From NCBI GenBank assembly GCA_000231825.2, contig JH720323.1, positions 399,825 through 463,824 of the forward strand: a stretch of DNA of 64,000 nucleotides, written 5' to 3'. The position numbers and the translations under genes were made by a program. The notes beneath the pieces are model-generated. The model saw nothing but the letters and a program-made list of their open reading frames with translations, had not been told where the DNA came from and did not search any database. Shown in pieces: positions 1 through 12,609 of the stretch (its first letter is position 1; each line of letters begins with the position of its first letter). The stretch is from Tetrahymena elliotti 4EA. Taxonomy: Eukaryota; Ciliophora; Oligohymenophorea; Hymenostomatida; Tetrahymenidae.

Positions 1-398
1 CTAAATTTCTGAATTTTTTTCTATCAGTAAGTTCATACAATAGAATTGCAGGAAAGCAAAACAAAATGAATTTTCTGAAAACATAAAACTAAGATAATTA
101 ACTTTTAAACGATTGAATCTAAATAAAGCAAATAGCTTTTAAAAAATAATTTTAGGGTTAGCAAATTGCAAATAATAAAGTAAACCTTAAAATTTAAATT
201 TTGGATCTTCTCAAATATCTTTACATTATTTTTGATTAAAAAAGATCCAAAAAAAACTTTACAAAATTGATTTGAAAATTTACAATTGAATTAAAGTTAC
301 TCAGTTTAATTTAAGACTTTAATAAATAATTAGGCTTAGCCTACTGAATTTAAGTATTGAGAAAAGTTTATTACTAACTGTTTTAATTTTTTAAGAAA
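1..398. other. AT-rich non-coding flank
   Basis: No coding frame with protein-like composition was found on either strand under the ciliate code. It precedes the first gene and probably holds its promoter and 5' leader. No recognisable promoter motif is visible. Confidence 0.5.
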
Positions 399-1634
399 AT
401 GAGTAAAATAAACATACAAAAAATTTTTAAATTTACATTGAGAAAATGTAAATTAATTTGTTTTTTTAATGATTTTAGAACTTTTAGAAGCACTGAGGAT
501 AGCATAGACATTACTAATCAGTTAACTTAAAGCTTATACAAGGAATAAAATAGTAGCAGCATGTTAGGATTTGACTAATCTTATCAAAAAGTTCCAAAGA
601 AGTAAAATAGAAATAGTAATGTTCCACAGTTGAGGACTACATCAAACTATTTAGATAATAGAAGAACTCTTTAATGCTTGACATAATTATAATTTCCATT
701 ATCTATGCAAAAGAATAACTAAACAAAAGGGGAAATAGCTTAGTAGACTAAGATCATCAATTAAAATGAAAATCAAATGAATAAATAAAATAATTATTAT
801 AGATAAGAAAAAAAGATTTAGTAAACATTTGCAGCAAACAGAATACTAGAAATAAAAAAGAATTATAGATCTCGTAATTAGGAGTAAAAAGCTTTTAAAG
901 ATGTTACTCTTAATATCACTTATATTTTGAGTTAAGAAATATAAAAAAATAAAATATCTCTTATTTTGTTTTAGATTCTTCATATTTGGAGTCTTTTTTT
1001 AAGATACTATTTTTATTTCTTTAGTCTTTACATGATGATTGCTGATGGTTCCTATTCTTAGTATTTGCTTCCTATGATTCTCTTACCTAGATTAGTTTAT
1101 ATATTTTCTATTTACAAAGTTATATTTTCTTATTAGAATCACACTAAAAGCTATCGATAAGTTAGTTTAATATTCAATAGTGGATTTGGGTTTGATGATT
1201 ACTTTTAAATTATGAACATGAATTAGTTACTGACTTCGGACTCTTTCGAAAAGCTCACCAAAGAGAAAATTATTGCAAGATTTTAATTCATACTATGTCC
1301 TGCAGAGTTAAATATATTTACATTAAACGAAGATATAGTATCTCTGTCTAAAAGAAAAGAATTGTGGTACCTATCTAATTACATTCTGATTTCAATAGAA
1401 TATATGAGCATTTATATCATTATGATCTTTTTTTCTATTTATAATTATCAGTTTAAAAAGCAATTCCAACTCAAAGAAAATTTCACATTGAATGTATTCA
1501 CCTTCTCTTTTATTTACAACGCCATCAGTGTTATCTTATTTATTTGCTACAATCTCTACTACCTTCGTAAAGGAAATCAAAAGTTGAAAAGAGATAACTT
1601 AAGTGTTACCAGAATTAGAAAATAAACTCATTGA
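399..1634 (+). CDS. putative multi-pass membrane protein, 411 aa
   Basis: This is an uninterrupted reading frame from ATG to TGA with about 30 internal TAA/TAG glutamine codons and no intron. The N-terminal 170 residues are polar and Gln/Asn/Lys-rich and look cytosolic and disordered. The C-terminal half has about four hydrophobic stretches: two closely spaced helices after the polar region (around residues 185-245) and two more near residues 325-400, ending in a short basic tail. I do not recognise the family. Ciliates have many lineage-specific proteins of this kind annotated only as transmembrane proteins. The start is the first ATG of the open frame. The TPR gene follows 271 bases downstream on the same strand. 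Confidence 0.7.
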
Positions 1635-1905
1635 TTAAAAATTTACCCTCTTTAGATCACTCATATTTATTTATTATTATCATCATAATTAAATTATATA
1701 TATTTATATATCTCCTTAAATATTATCCATTAATTTATTTTCTGTTCCAAGAGATCCTGATTATATTATAATTGCAAGGTTATCTTTTTTATCAATTAAT
1801 CTTGACATATTTTGGTTGTTTAGTTCAGTTTAATAACAAAAAGTATTTTGATATTTGATTTCTTTTAATTTATATCATAAACAAAAATTAATATTTTTTA
1901 AGCTA

Positions 1906-3189
1906 ATGATTAATCCAGTATTCAAAAAGAAAGATTAAATAGAATATTTAGAAAATAGTATAAAGAAATTATATTAGCAAGGTCAATATAGACTGTGTAT
2001 TGAGGAATGTGAGAAACTTGCTAATATATATCTCTCAAAAAAAGAAGTAGTTTATCTACATCTTGGTAAATGCTATATGAATTTAGGAGATTATGAAAAA
2101 AGTAAATTGTCATTTCTCTATTGTTTAAGTATCAATCAACTAAACTAAGAATGTTATATTAACTTGGGAACTATATTTGCATAATTAAATGAGTATGATT
2201 AAGCATTTGATTATTATGATAAGTATGAGTAGCTAATAGAAAATGATAAGAAATCTAAAGATTATAAGAAAAAGAAGCTTAGTTTACTTTAAAATTTATG
2301 TAATACTTATTTTATAAAGAAAGATTATGAAAAAACAGTAGAATATATAGATCAGGTATTAGCGCTAGATTCATCAAATAAAGCTGCTAAAATTATGATG
2401 GGAGATATTTATTACATGAAAGAGGAATATGAAAAGGCTCTAGAATGGTATTTTTAGGTTTTTGAAAAAGATCCAAATGCCATATCTGCTTGTTATAAAA
2501 TTGGAATGACAAATTGGAGAATGGAAAAATTTTCAGAGGCTGTTAGTAATTTTGAGTTATGCTTATCTTTAGATAAGTATTTTATTGATTCATATGCAGC
2601 TATAGCTATGATACTTCATAGAAATTTTTAAAAGTATGATGAAGCTCTATTTAACTTGAATTAGTATTTATAATATAATAAGAAAAATATTTTATAAAAC
2701 GTTTAAATTTATATGGAGATGGGTTAGATCTATGAAACTTTATTTAAATCAAATGAGGCTATTGAATAATATAAAAAAGCTTTTGAAATCAACCAAAATA
2801 GCACTGAACCATTAGAAAAGATAGGAAATATTTATTTTGAAAAACGTTAAGATTACCAATCAGCTATTGAATATTATGAAAAAATTATCAGAATAAAACC
2901 TTCATGCAAAGCATCTTTCATAAGACTAGGGAAATGCTACTTCTTGTTAAAAAAATATGACAAAAGCATCTCAGTATATAAAAATGAGCTCCTCATAGAC
3001 CCATATAACTCTGAGATATTTTAGGCTGTTGCTTTGTGTTATCAAGAGCTTAAAGATTATTATGAATCTGATTTATTTTTCTAACTTTCACTTTAAATAA
3101 ATCCATATGATAAAACAGTAGTAGAGTAGTATGAAAAATTAAAATAGCTCATAAAAGAAGAAATACAATCTCTTTAAAAAAAATCTTGA
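1906..3189 (+). CDS. tetratricopeptide repeat (TPR) protein, 427 aa
   Basis: This is a single intronless frame made almost entirely of degenerate 34-residue TPR units, about ten in all. Each has the usual spacing of Gly/Ala and aromatic positions, for example helices of the form YxxLGxCYxxLGxYxxA and repeated (A/S)(I/V)xYYxK(I/V)(I/L) endings. TPR arrays are protein-binding scaffolds; in ciliates they are common in intraflagellar transport, basal-body and chaperone proteins. No other domain, signal peptide or membrane segment is visible, so the partner cannot be named. It closes with a Lys-rich tail and TGA. Without a database search I cannot assign it to BBS4/BBS8, IFT or an APC subunit. The TPR fold itself is secure. 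Confidence 0.85.
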
Positions 3190-4110
3190 ACTTTGTTTCC
3201 TTTTGCAATTATTTAAAATTAAAAGTAATAGTATTCATATTTGAAACGAAAATCTCACTTTAGATTTAATTTCACATTTCTATCAATTATTATATAAATC
3301 ATGTTTAGATTAAGATATTAATTAATTGTCTTTCCTAATTTTATTTTCTAATTTATGATAACAGTGAAATTACTTAAATAAAAACCTAAAAAACTTAATA
3401 TAATCTCAAAAGTTTATTTTGTTTAGAAAAATATTTAAATAAAATGCTTTCAAAATTTTATTGTTTCAAAAATCATTAAAATTTTATAATAAATTTTAAT
3501 TTGTTAATAAACTATTATCGTTTTTTTAAATTTTTTAACTTTGTCAAATAACAATCAATCAATTAAATAAAAAATAAATTTTAAGTTTAAATTTAATGTA
3601 AAATTTATAATGTTTGATTGAATTTTTTTTAGAGTTAAATCTAGGATTTTAAATTTTTATAAATTTTCAAATGTTTTAAAATCTAGATAAATTTATATTT
3701 TGTTTTTAATTTGAAATTAATTTTTACTCTTAAATTTTACTTAAAATTATTTTAGATAGAGAATAGGTCTTATTCAATAGGTGAACATTTAGAGTAATAT
3801 TAGTATTTTAATTAATAACTTGAATAAATAAATAAGTATAAAGTTCATTAGAACTAACATAAAACAGATTAAAATAAGTATGTTTTAATATATAAAAATT
3901 ATATTATAATTAATTATTTTTCAATTTAAAAAAGTTTATTAGATTGTTATAAACTTTCATTTGTTAATTGATTCAACAATTTTTCTATTTAAATCTTTAA
4001 CTATTACTCATCAAAATTACAAGCATTTTATTTATTTTATTAATTAGTAAATAAATAAGAAAGTTAATTTGGCTAAAATTTCTCAGTTGAATTTATTTTC
4101 TATCTATTAA
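3190..4110. other. AT-rich intergenic region between convergent genes
   Basis: It lies between the TGA of the TPR gene and the TGA of the minus-strand kinesin gene. It is homopolymer-rich and has no credible exon on either strand. It should contain both 3' UTRs; no specific signal is recognised. Confidence 0.5.
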
Positions 4111-6805
4111 TCAATATTTACGATTAGAGTCTTTTTATAATCTCATCAAATCATTAAGTAAATCCTTTTCTCTAGCCTAAAGAAATTCAACCCTTTACTA
4201 GAGCTATTAATTTTACTGTTTTTAAAATAAATATAAGTTATAAAAATATGGAAAAATGAAACAAAGAGCTTAAACTAAATGAGAATAATTAATTACTTAT
4301 TTAATTTGCATCATCTCCCATAGATCTTCTGGTGAAGAATTAGTTGCTCCATTTAGATTTTTTTTAATAATACTTGACAACTCGATATTTTTTTACTCTA
4401 ACTCTGTTATTCTCTTTTTTAATTCTGTGTTTTCTAACATTAAAGCAGAGGCCATGTATTCTTCACTCATCTTTTCTTTATTTATATCACCTTTATTTGC
4501 TGGGTTTCCAATAAAAACTCTCTCTAAATTTATATAAATGAATATTTCATCTGTATCATTATTTGTAAAAAGCTACCTATGTTCTCTAATTTAATTTGTA
4601 AAGCATTATTATTGTTCATTACTACATGATAGTTCTTTTCAGCTACTTCTCTAGCATTTCTCAGCTCTTCATTTTCATTTTTTATTCTATTTAATTCGAA
4701 CTAATACTCCTGCACAATCTAATAAAAATAAATTTTTTCATTACTAATTTATAACTTTAAATGTGATTAAATTACTTTATTAATTGGTATTTCCATTTAC
4801 TATTATTATCCATCATTAGATATAGGTCTTGAAGTAGAAACTTTAGGATTCTTTGCCAAAGGAGGTAAGTTTTTAGGTTTTTATGAAGGGCTCAAAAAAT
4901 CAGGTACTTCAATTGGTAACCCATTACTAACACTAAAGATATAAAATAAAACCATTTTTATTTATATGCTTATCTAATTATATTTTACCGTTAAAGCTAT
5001 TCCCTAAGATATTTATTTTCCATTCTGAGTAAATCTATTTCCCTTTGCAGATTGTAAATTATTTAATCTTTTTGATCCATCTTTTTTTTATTTACATTTA
5101 TTAATTTTCAAAAAATTAATCAGAGTAAAATTTTCATACTTAAACAACTGGTTTATTTTTAATGTTCATAGTACGAGCTGCATAATTCATAGTAGACAGT
5201 GTTTCATCATAGTAAACACCTGAAGGAGAAATACAAGCAATCATAAGTGCTTTTGCAGTACCTCCTAAACTATCCATTAAAAGCATAGTAAGTTTTGAAT
5301 CTCTATATGGTACATAAGGCATTTTAGCTTTTTTGTCTGATAAAGACTAAATAACTTTGCCCAAAGTAAATAATGATTTATTGATATTTCCTGTTTCTTT
5401 AATCATATCACCATGTGATTTAGACTCTTTAAGTCTTTCACTTCCAGCTAAATCAACAAAAGAAAGTTTACCATAGCGTTTCATTGTTTATTCTCCACTG
5501 ACTAATTCAGAAATAAGATAAATTGTTAAAATAGAGTGAGACCTACTAGAATCTTTATTAAGTTCATGAGCACCTGTTTTTCTATAAAAATAGAATAAAT
5601 TACAATTCATAATACATTTTAACCAAGTTTTAAAAAAGAAAATTTACCTATTTTTCATTCCTTCATGAAGAACGGCAATCATATCATCTACATTTGTACA
5701 TTCAACAATCATTAAATCTTCTACAAAAAAACCATTTTTGACATTCCAACGACAGTGGAGAATACCAGAAGCAGGGTTAAGTAAATCTCTTATTTGTTCA
5801 TTATAAATTTCAGTAAAACTTGCTTTGACATAAAACTATTCTTCTCTCTATGCCATAGCTTGCCATAAATACCTAACAGCTCTTGGAATAATACCTTCAG
5901 TTTCATCAGAAATATATACTTCTCTACCTAATTTTTCTTCAACACCAGCCATACTAATTTACATTAATTGTTATATAAATAAATTGATTCAGAACAAACT
6001 AAAAATAACAAACGTGTATGTTTTTCCTGATCCTGTCTATCCGTAAGCAAAGATAGTTGCAGAATACCCATCTAATGCACTTTCTAATAATTCCTATAAA
6101 TATTATTAAATAGTATCTTATCATTCAACCCAAATAATTTGTTTTGAAATTATAAAACAATTTGTTTAATTACTCCAACATTACAATTCAAAAAGCATTC
6201 ACTCTATGATGTGTTTTCATCTAAAACATAGTTAAACTTGTAGTTTTTCTATTGTCCCCTAATTTATAATAATAATTTGTGTTATCTATCATCATCTATC
6301 TGACTAGATTTAAAATCCAAAAATAATTTTAAAAATATAATAGAAGCTACTTTAGGTTTAATTAAATTGAATCTCCGCTGCACTTAACACAATATTCATC
6401 TCCACGAGACCTTTCCAAATTATTCATAGGTCTAACTCTTAATGCTACTTTAACACTTTCGCCTCCTGTATATTCTTCATAACTGATATTTGTGTTTGTA
6501 TTGTTGTTTGATTTAAAAGAATAGTGAGTAGAAGGTGCTTCATATGGGTTAGGTTAACCATTAATTTAGCTTTGAACGATTTACTATTATGGATTCATTT
6601 ATTACTGAGATAATTACTACTATAATTGCTATTACTATTATTACAAATTATACTATAATTGTTGCTACTAAAGCTGCTACTATTGCATTTATGGGTTGAT
6701 GCTGTTTTATTGCTTAACTTTTTTTTCTGGGGATTGATTTTATGCTAATCCTTACTGAGATTAGCTTTTTAAACTTTTTCCTTTTACTGATTAAGATTGC
6801 TTCAT
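4111..6805 (-). CDS. kinesin motor protein, KIF12/kinesin-16-like, 688 aa
   Basis: A plus-end-type kinesin with an N-terminal motor. Ten exons join in frame with introns at 6259-6350, 6094-6158, 5954-6013, 5582-5647, 5081-5139, 4933-4988, 4719-4775, 4524-4576 and 4177-4296. The first ~100 residues are extremely Gln-rich, encoded mainly by TAA/TAG. The motor follows: a start motif [10 protein letters not shown]-loop GQTGSGKT, switch [10 protein letters not shown], switch II DLAGSE, and the neck-proximal [12 protein letters not shown]. All nucleotide-binding motifs are intact, so an active ATPase is expected. The wording around FVEDL and HELNKDSSR resembles KIF12 (kinesin-16), but the subfamily is an inference. 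After the motor come a proline-rich linker and coiled coil for dimerisation. Likely roles are ciliary or cytoplasmic microtubule transport. The start is the most upstream in-frame ATG. Confidence 0.92.
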
Positions 6806-7198
6806 AACTGATAAGAATTAGACTTTATAATTTTTTATACCTAATTAAGCGATATTTAAAATTTCAAACAACTTTTTTTGTTTACAAATAATATATTTAT
6901 AAGTGATAAAAGATAAATGACCCTTATAAAAAATTAATAATAATAATAATAACAATAATAAACAAATAATCTAAACATCAATCAATTTTAAAACTGTAAA
7001 GTTGTATAATTTATAATAAAAAAGAAACAAGTAAATAAAATATTTTTGAAAAGAAGAAAAAATGATTTTGAAAAAAAGCAAAAAAAAATAAATTTTGTTG
7101 TAGAAATTGAATTCTGAAAAAGAAAAAGAATTTTAAATGAAAAAATTGAATGTTCAAATAAGTAGCTTAAATAACAAATAAAAATAAAAACAGATTTT
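6806..7198. other. intergenic region upstream of the kinesin gene
   Basis: A 5' flank of the minus-strand kinesin gene and 3' flank of the next minus-strand gene. It includes a short TAA/AAC trinucleotide run at about 6934-6961. No coding frame is supported. Confidence 0.5.
6934..6961. repeat. short (TAA)n microsatellite
   Basis: About nine trinucleotide units, mostly TAA with one AAC interruption, in non-coding sequence upstream of the kinesin start. A simple repeat with no further function visible. Confidence 0.7.
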
Positions 7199-8879
7199 TC
7201 ATACTCTTTAAAGCATAAACTAGCTATATAAGTTTGGCTTTAATGATGACTTATACAATTTGCCACCTATAATTTATAGATTAAATTCACCTTAGATGAA
7301 GAAATAGCTTGATTTTTCTGATGATTATTTCATTTATAATTTTAAATTTGGGTAAATATTTTTTTCAAGGAGCTTAATAGGTGTGACTGGGGAATCGGAG
7401 TTAGATCCGATCATTTATTATTTATTATATAAAATATAGCAAAAATCAGAGTTTAACTATTAAATTTCAAATGCAGTTGCTTCTTCTCTTTTCATTGTTT
7501 CATTTATTTCAAAAAATTATTCTTTGATGACTAAGTATTATTAGGAACCCATATTCAACATTAAAAATTTTTAAATTTAGCTAGGATCCTCCTATTGCAT
7601 TTTTTGAATGAGCTATTTTTGATGTATGCCATTGTTTATATTATTATTATAAGAAGGGTTATTGCTAGATGACTTGAAAATATCAACAGAATGTAAATTG
7701 GGGTAGTATTTTTTTGGATCCTGTTAACTACTTTAAGAAATTGAGAGAGCTTAACTATTTTAGTTGTTTGGCCAGTTTTTTGCAATTAGATTTTGCTCCT
7801 TTTGAGATGTTTGCTTTAGTAAATTAGCCTGATATTATTCGCTTTCTTCATACATTCTAATATATCTTTAATCCTGTTTATTTGATATATTATTACCATT
7901 TGGCATTTAGGCATAACCTGAAACACCATCATCACTAACATTTTCTTCATCTACCTTACTACTGCTCTCTTAATAGCATTCTAATTTAAATGACTAATTA
8001 CCTGAAACAAAGTTTGGTTCACTTAATATTAAACCTACTGGTTATGGAGCATTAGTTAAATAAGTAAAGAACTTCATAGATAAAAAGAAGTATTCATCTT
8101 TTAAAAAATTCTTGATCACTGTCCATTAAGAAAATTCAGGTTTAAAATTCTGGTACTAAACTATTGAATTTGTTGCTGTAAGGCAATTTTCACCATTTAT
8201 TTGCTCAAACGAATACATAAATTTATGCGTCTCTAATTTTGCTTTGAATGCAAATTCTGATTTATTATACATGTTAAATAAATCTAGCTTAACAAACCTT
8301 TCTCCTGATTTGCTAGAAATAGCATAGTTTTAGTTCTTAAAACTAGATATAATGACATCTTTATTAGCAAATTATGTTGTAACCTTTTCCTAATTTTAAA
8401 AATGCAATTCATTAGCTATTAGAAAAACACAAACTTATAAATACCAAAAAATACCATTCAAAGCTGGCATATTCTCCTTAAATACAATTAAAATTTTTAT
8501 TTTTCCAGCTTAATGTATTTTTAACTTTGTTATATTCGACTTGATGAATACTAATAAGTCCTTCATCATTCTTTTTGATAGCTATATTTGCATTTTAATT
8601 ACCAAATTGTTCCTGCTTTAATTCTCTAGCATTTCCTTTTGAATCAAACCATATTTTATGCTTCCTCTTTGATAAAAAATAACCTTAATAAAAGCCCTTT
8701 TCTTGCATTTTTTAATCTCCATCTATTATGAATTTAAACAATTAAAATTCGTTAAAATTAACATGATGAAACATTTTTCCTACACCATTAATATCTACAT
8801 TTTAATTTAAATTGATATTGTAGATCGAAAATTAAGTATTCTATTTAAGTTTGCTTTTAAATATGGCATCTATGGACAT
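7199..8879 (-). CDS. uncharacterised protein, 541 aa, two exons
   Basis: Exon 1 is 8445-8879 and exon 2 is 7199-8389, joined in phase 0 across a 55-base GT...AG intron. Lengths of both exons are multiples of three and the frame stays open to TGA. The N-terminal ~280 residues look globular, with alternating hydrophobic residues and many aromatic positions suggestive of beta strands (for example VGKMFHHVNF, KHKIWFDSKG, YFLSMKFFTYL). The C-terminal half is Gln/Asn/Ser-rich and probably disordered, with an acidic patch near residue 320. I do not recognise the family; a lipid- or membrane-binding beta fold is possible but unsupported. No signal peptide or transmembrane helix is present. Its start faces that of the STPG gene across a 746-base divergent spacer. 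Confidence 0.8.
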
Positions 8880-9625
8880 TTTTATTAGCCTAATTATTTA
8901 TTTTTTTATACTTTTTGTGTTAATATTTTTTTAATAAATTATTATTTGATAAAAAAATCCTTATACAACTAAAAATCTATATTCTATCATCTAATCTCTT
9001 TTTTTCTTCACTCTCAAAATAAAATCTTAACTTTCATCCAAAAAATCTAAATTGAACAGCAAAATACTACTTTTCAACTTCATTTTTACTAATAAAATTA
9101 ATCATAATATCTAAGTAATTTCATAACCAAAATCAGTATCAATAATAATTATCATTAATTTTTAACTTTTTAAATAGCAAATTGAGTAAAGTTTGATTAA
9201 TTATTCTTAAATTTATTTTTTTGTTTTTTAAATTATTTTAAAACAAATATTTAATAATTTTTAAACAATAAAATTTTTTTTTTCTTATAAATTTAGTTTA
9301 TAATTTTAAAGCTTTTAAAATATGTTTCAATTAAATGTAAAACGCTTTAATAGAAATTATAAATAGAAGACTTCGCAAAATTAATAATAAATATAAGGTT
9401 TTCATAATTTAAGCGATAAGGAAAGAATTATTAATTTTTTTGTTTGTTTAAATATAAGAAATAATAAAATAAGATAACCATATTGAAAACCGAAATCAAT
9501 CTGTTTATTTTAATCAAGCAAGCACTATCAACTGAAAAGCACAAATAAAGTTTAAAATATCTATCTAATAGTTAAGAAATTTTATTTAGAAACCTTTTAA
9601 TATATTTCTTCAGAGTTACTCTTCT
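8880..9625. promoter_or_regulatory. divergent intergenic spacer, probable bidirectional promoter region
   Basis: It separates the starts of a minus-strand gene (ATG at 8879) and the plus-strand STPG gene (ATG at 9626), so both promoters must lie here. The sequence is AT-rich with long A and T runs. No specific factor site can be named. Confidence 0.45.
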
Positions 9626-12032
9626 ATGGCATTTGTATTTAGATCTGAAAAAAAAGCTTCACATATAAGATCTACTACTAACTAGATTATTGGTCCAGGA
9701 TCTTATGTGCAACTCCAACCTTACACAGTTTAAAAAGCATATGCTCCTTTTAATACTAAAGAAGACAGAGGTGGAAAAAAAAATAAAGATTTAGAACTCT
9801 TTCCTGGTCCAGGATAATACTAGATTGAAAAATCTAATTTGAATGAAAAAGTAGTTGTTTCTTCAGCAAACGATGACATAAAAATTGTAGAAGTACCTAA
9901 ACCTCAATCTAATTTTAAATCTTAAACTAAAAGGTAAAAATTTAAAGCTATTCACTACTGCAATTTCAAAATAATTTAATAAATACTACTATTTCTTTAT
10001 AAAATATTTATTTTTTTGATGATGAATCATTTTAATATATTTATCAAAAATATTTATAAATAGATTCTAAAATAATGAAGTAAAAGCAAAGGAATAATTA
10101 CCTGGCCCAGGCTAATATGAGTCTGAAGATCAAATAAAAAAAATGCTGGAAAAAGGATAGAATTAATTTTAAAATTATCAAAAATAAAACATCATAGATA
10201 AGTTGATGAAAATGAATAGATATTAAAGTACTCCTTCTATACCTTCAAAGTAGCATACTTTTGGATATACAGAAACTGAAAGTAATTAATTATCAAATCA
10301 ATCAACCTCACCAACTAATTTAATTATAATTATTAGGTAATGATTTAACTCTTAACAAGATCCCTGGTCATCAATACTTAGGTACACAAAAAGATTCAGT
10401 AATAATCTAAATATTTAAATGCTTAAAGGTTATTAATTATTTTTTTAATTATCTCTTAATTAGGTTGGTCCAGGACACTATGACTAGAAGACTTTCATAG
10501 AATAGCAAAAATTAAAAGGAGTACCATGGCATAAATTGTAAGCTGCTAGAATGTAGAATCCCTTATCAAAGAGCACTTTAACTGTTGGACCTGGGTCTTA
10601 TGATGTTTAAACATAAGGATTACCTTTATATAAAATGAAATAAAGTCCAGGTTTTGCTTCATAAACTCTAAGATAAATGGAAAACAGAAAAGGTGCTGTT
10701 GCGAGTCAAATAGTTAAATAGCGTATGGCTATGAGTTAATAAAATAATAAAAATAATCCATTAAATGAAGAGGATTCAGATAGTGAAGAAGAATATATTG
10801 AAGTATTAAATAATTTATTATTTCTTATCTAACAAATCTAAATATTTTCAATTTAAATTATAGGATGCTATTCCTGGACCTGGTCATTACAATTTTTAGA
10901 ATTCTTCTTTTATGAAGGCTAATAACACACATTCTCATTCAGCCGGTAATTTTGGATCTCTATCCAAAAGGTTTACTTAGGGTAGTTTCTCTAATCCAAT
11001 TGGTCCTGGAGAATACAACCCTGCAGTTGCAGGAATCATAGGGAAAAATCCTCATGTAATTTTAAATATTAAAATAAATGGATTAACTGAAGAGAATTTA
11101 TTGTTAAAATATAACAGGAAATAAAAGTTAGAAACCCACCTTTCTTATCTTCAGACACAAGATTCTAAATCAAAAAAATTGAAGAAGTAAAACCTGGCCC
11201 AGGAGCTTATGAACCTCGTATTAATGTAATAAAAATTAAAAATTGGATAAAGAAATAGTTTTAATGTTTTAACTATAGCTTGAAGATAAACTCATCCAAA
11301 AAATTCAAAAAGGGTATAGAGGTAACTTTGGTACTACAGAAAGAAGATTTAAAAATGCAAACGTTGTAGATGTAATTCATTTTTATTTAAAGCACTTTAA
11401 AGTAAATCTTTTTCTTTTATAGGAATAACCTGGTCCTGGAGCATACATAGATATTGCTACTCAATAAAAATTTGATGAATTGGAAGCTAAACAACCTACA
11501 TCAGTATTCAAATCATCATCTCAAAGAGCGATATTTAAAAACCAAAAAGGTAAATTATATTACTAAAATTAAATTATAATTCTTATATTGTTTATTTATC
11601 ACAAATTTAGATTAAAAACCTCCTGTAGGATCTTACAAGCTAAATTACTATGATATTGAGAAAAAAGTAAACCAAGAACCTGAAGATCCTGATATTAAAA
11701 TTAAAGTTCCTAACTTGGGCTTTAATACAAGTGATGTAAGATTTAAAGGTCCTGATCCTTCAAAAATGTAAGACGAAGATGAAGAAGACTTAAATAAAGC
11801 AAAAAGAAAGCGCGAAGAAGAATAAAAGTATAAAAAAGAAAACAAACATTTCTTATCAAAAGTAAAATTTTTAAACCCTATTATTTATCCTAATAATCTT
11901 GATATAATCTTTTAGGCAGACAGATTCAACTATAAATAGAAAAATTAAGGTCCCTCTCCAGGTTAATATTACGATAATACTGCTAACCCATGGAATAAGA
12001 GAACATTCAATATTCACTTTGCAGATTTTTGA
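9626..12032 (+). CDS. sperm-tail PG-rich repeat (STPG) protein, axonemal, 604 aa
   Basis: Ten exons join in frame; introns are 9934-10063, 10282-10336, 10399-10463, 10803-10863, 11056-11117, 11226-11278, 11372-11422, 11550-11610 and 11862-11915. The protein carries about ten to twelve short PG repeats of the form (I/V/P)GPGxY, such as IGPGSY, FPGPGQY, VGPGHY, KPGPGAY and QPGPGAY, spaced 30-70 residues apart. This is the SHIPPO/STPG signature of proteins that bind microtubules in cilia and sperm tails. The N-terminus, with an aromatic motif before the first IGPGSY and APF after it, recalls STPG2, but the orthology is an inference. A highly charged segment lies near residue 540. Most introns fall close to repeat boundaries, often just before a PGPG motif. 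Expected location: doublet microtubules. Confidence 0.9.
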
Positions 12033-12609
12033 AAAAAATAAAAAATTAAATACACATTTCTTGCATTAATATCAAATCTTTAGATTTTAACTCTAAATCA
12101 ACCTTATAAAAAACTATTGTATTATTATTAATTTTATGCTTCAAAAAAATTAAAAAGTTAAATAAAATAATATTTTGTTTTAATTAACATATTTCTAATT
12201 ATGTATGGCATTTATTCATTATTTATTGCTGATATTCAAATTCATAATTACTAAAAATTGAATGTGAGAATTTAATTTTCAACTTACGTTTAATAAAATT
12301 TATTCCGGCTTTGAAATTTTAGGATGAAAAATTGAGATTTCAAATAATTTTTTGATTTTTCAATTTATCATATTGGTACTTCTACTATAGATTTGATATT
12401 TCTTAAATTTTAATAAATAATCTTCATCAATTATATAAAAAACTGAGCTGGCTCCAAAAAAATAAAAAAGTGAAATAAAATTGTAGGAAAATTTTTGTTT
12501 TAGTTTTTACAAATTTTTACAGAGTAACTTTTTCGTAGTATTTTTGTTTGGATTACAAAAAATTTGTACAAATGAATTAGTTAGCACAAAACACAAAGAT
12601 TTTATTTTT
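12033..12609. other. intergenic region between convergent genes
   Basis: It lies between the TGA codons of the STPG gene and the minus-strand coiled-coil gene. AT-rich, no coding frame supported; it holds both 3' ends. Confidence 0.5.
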
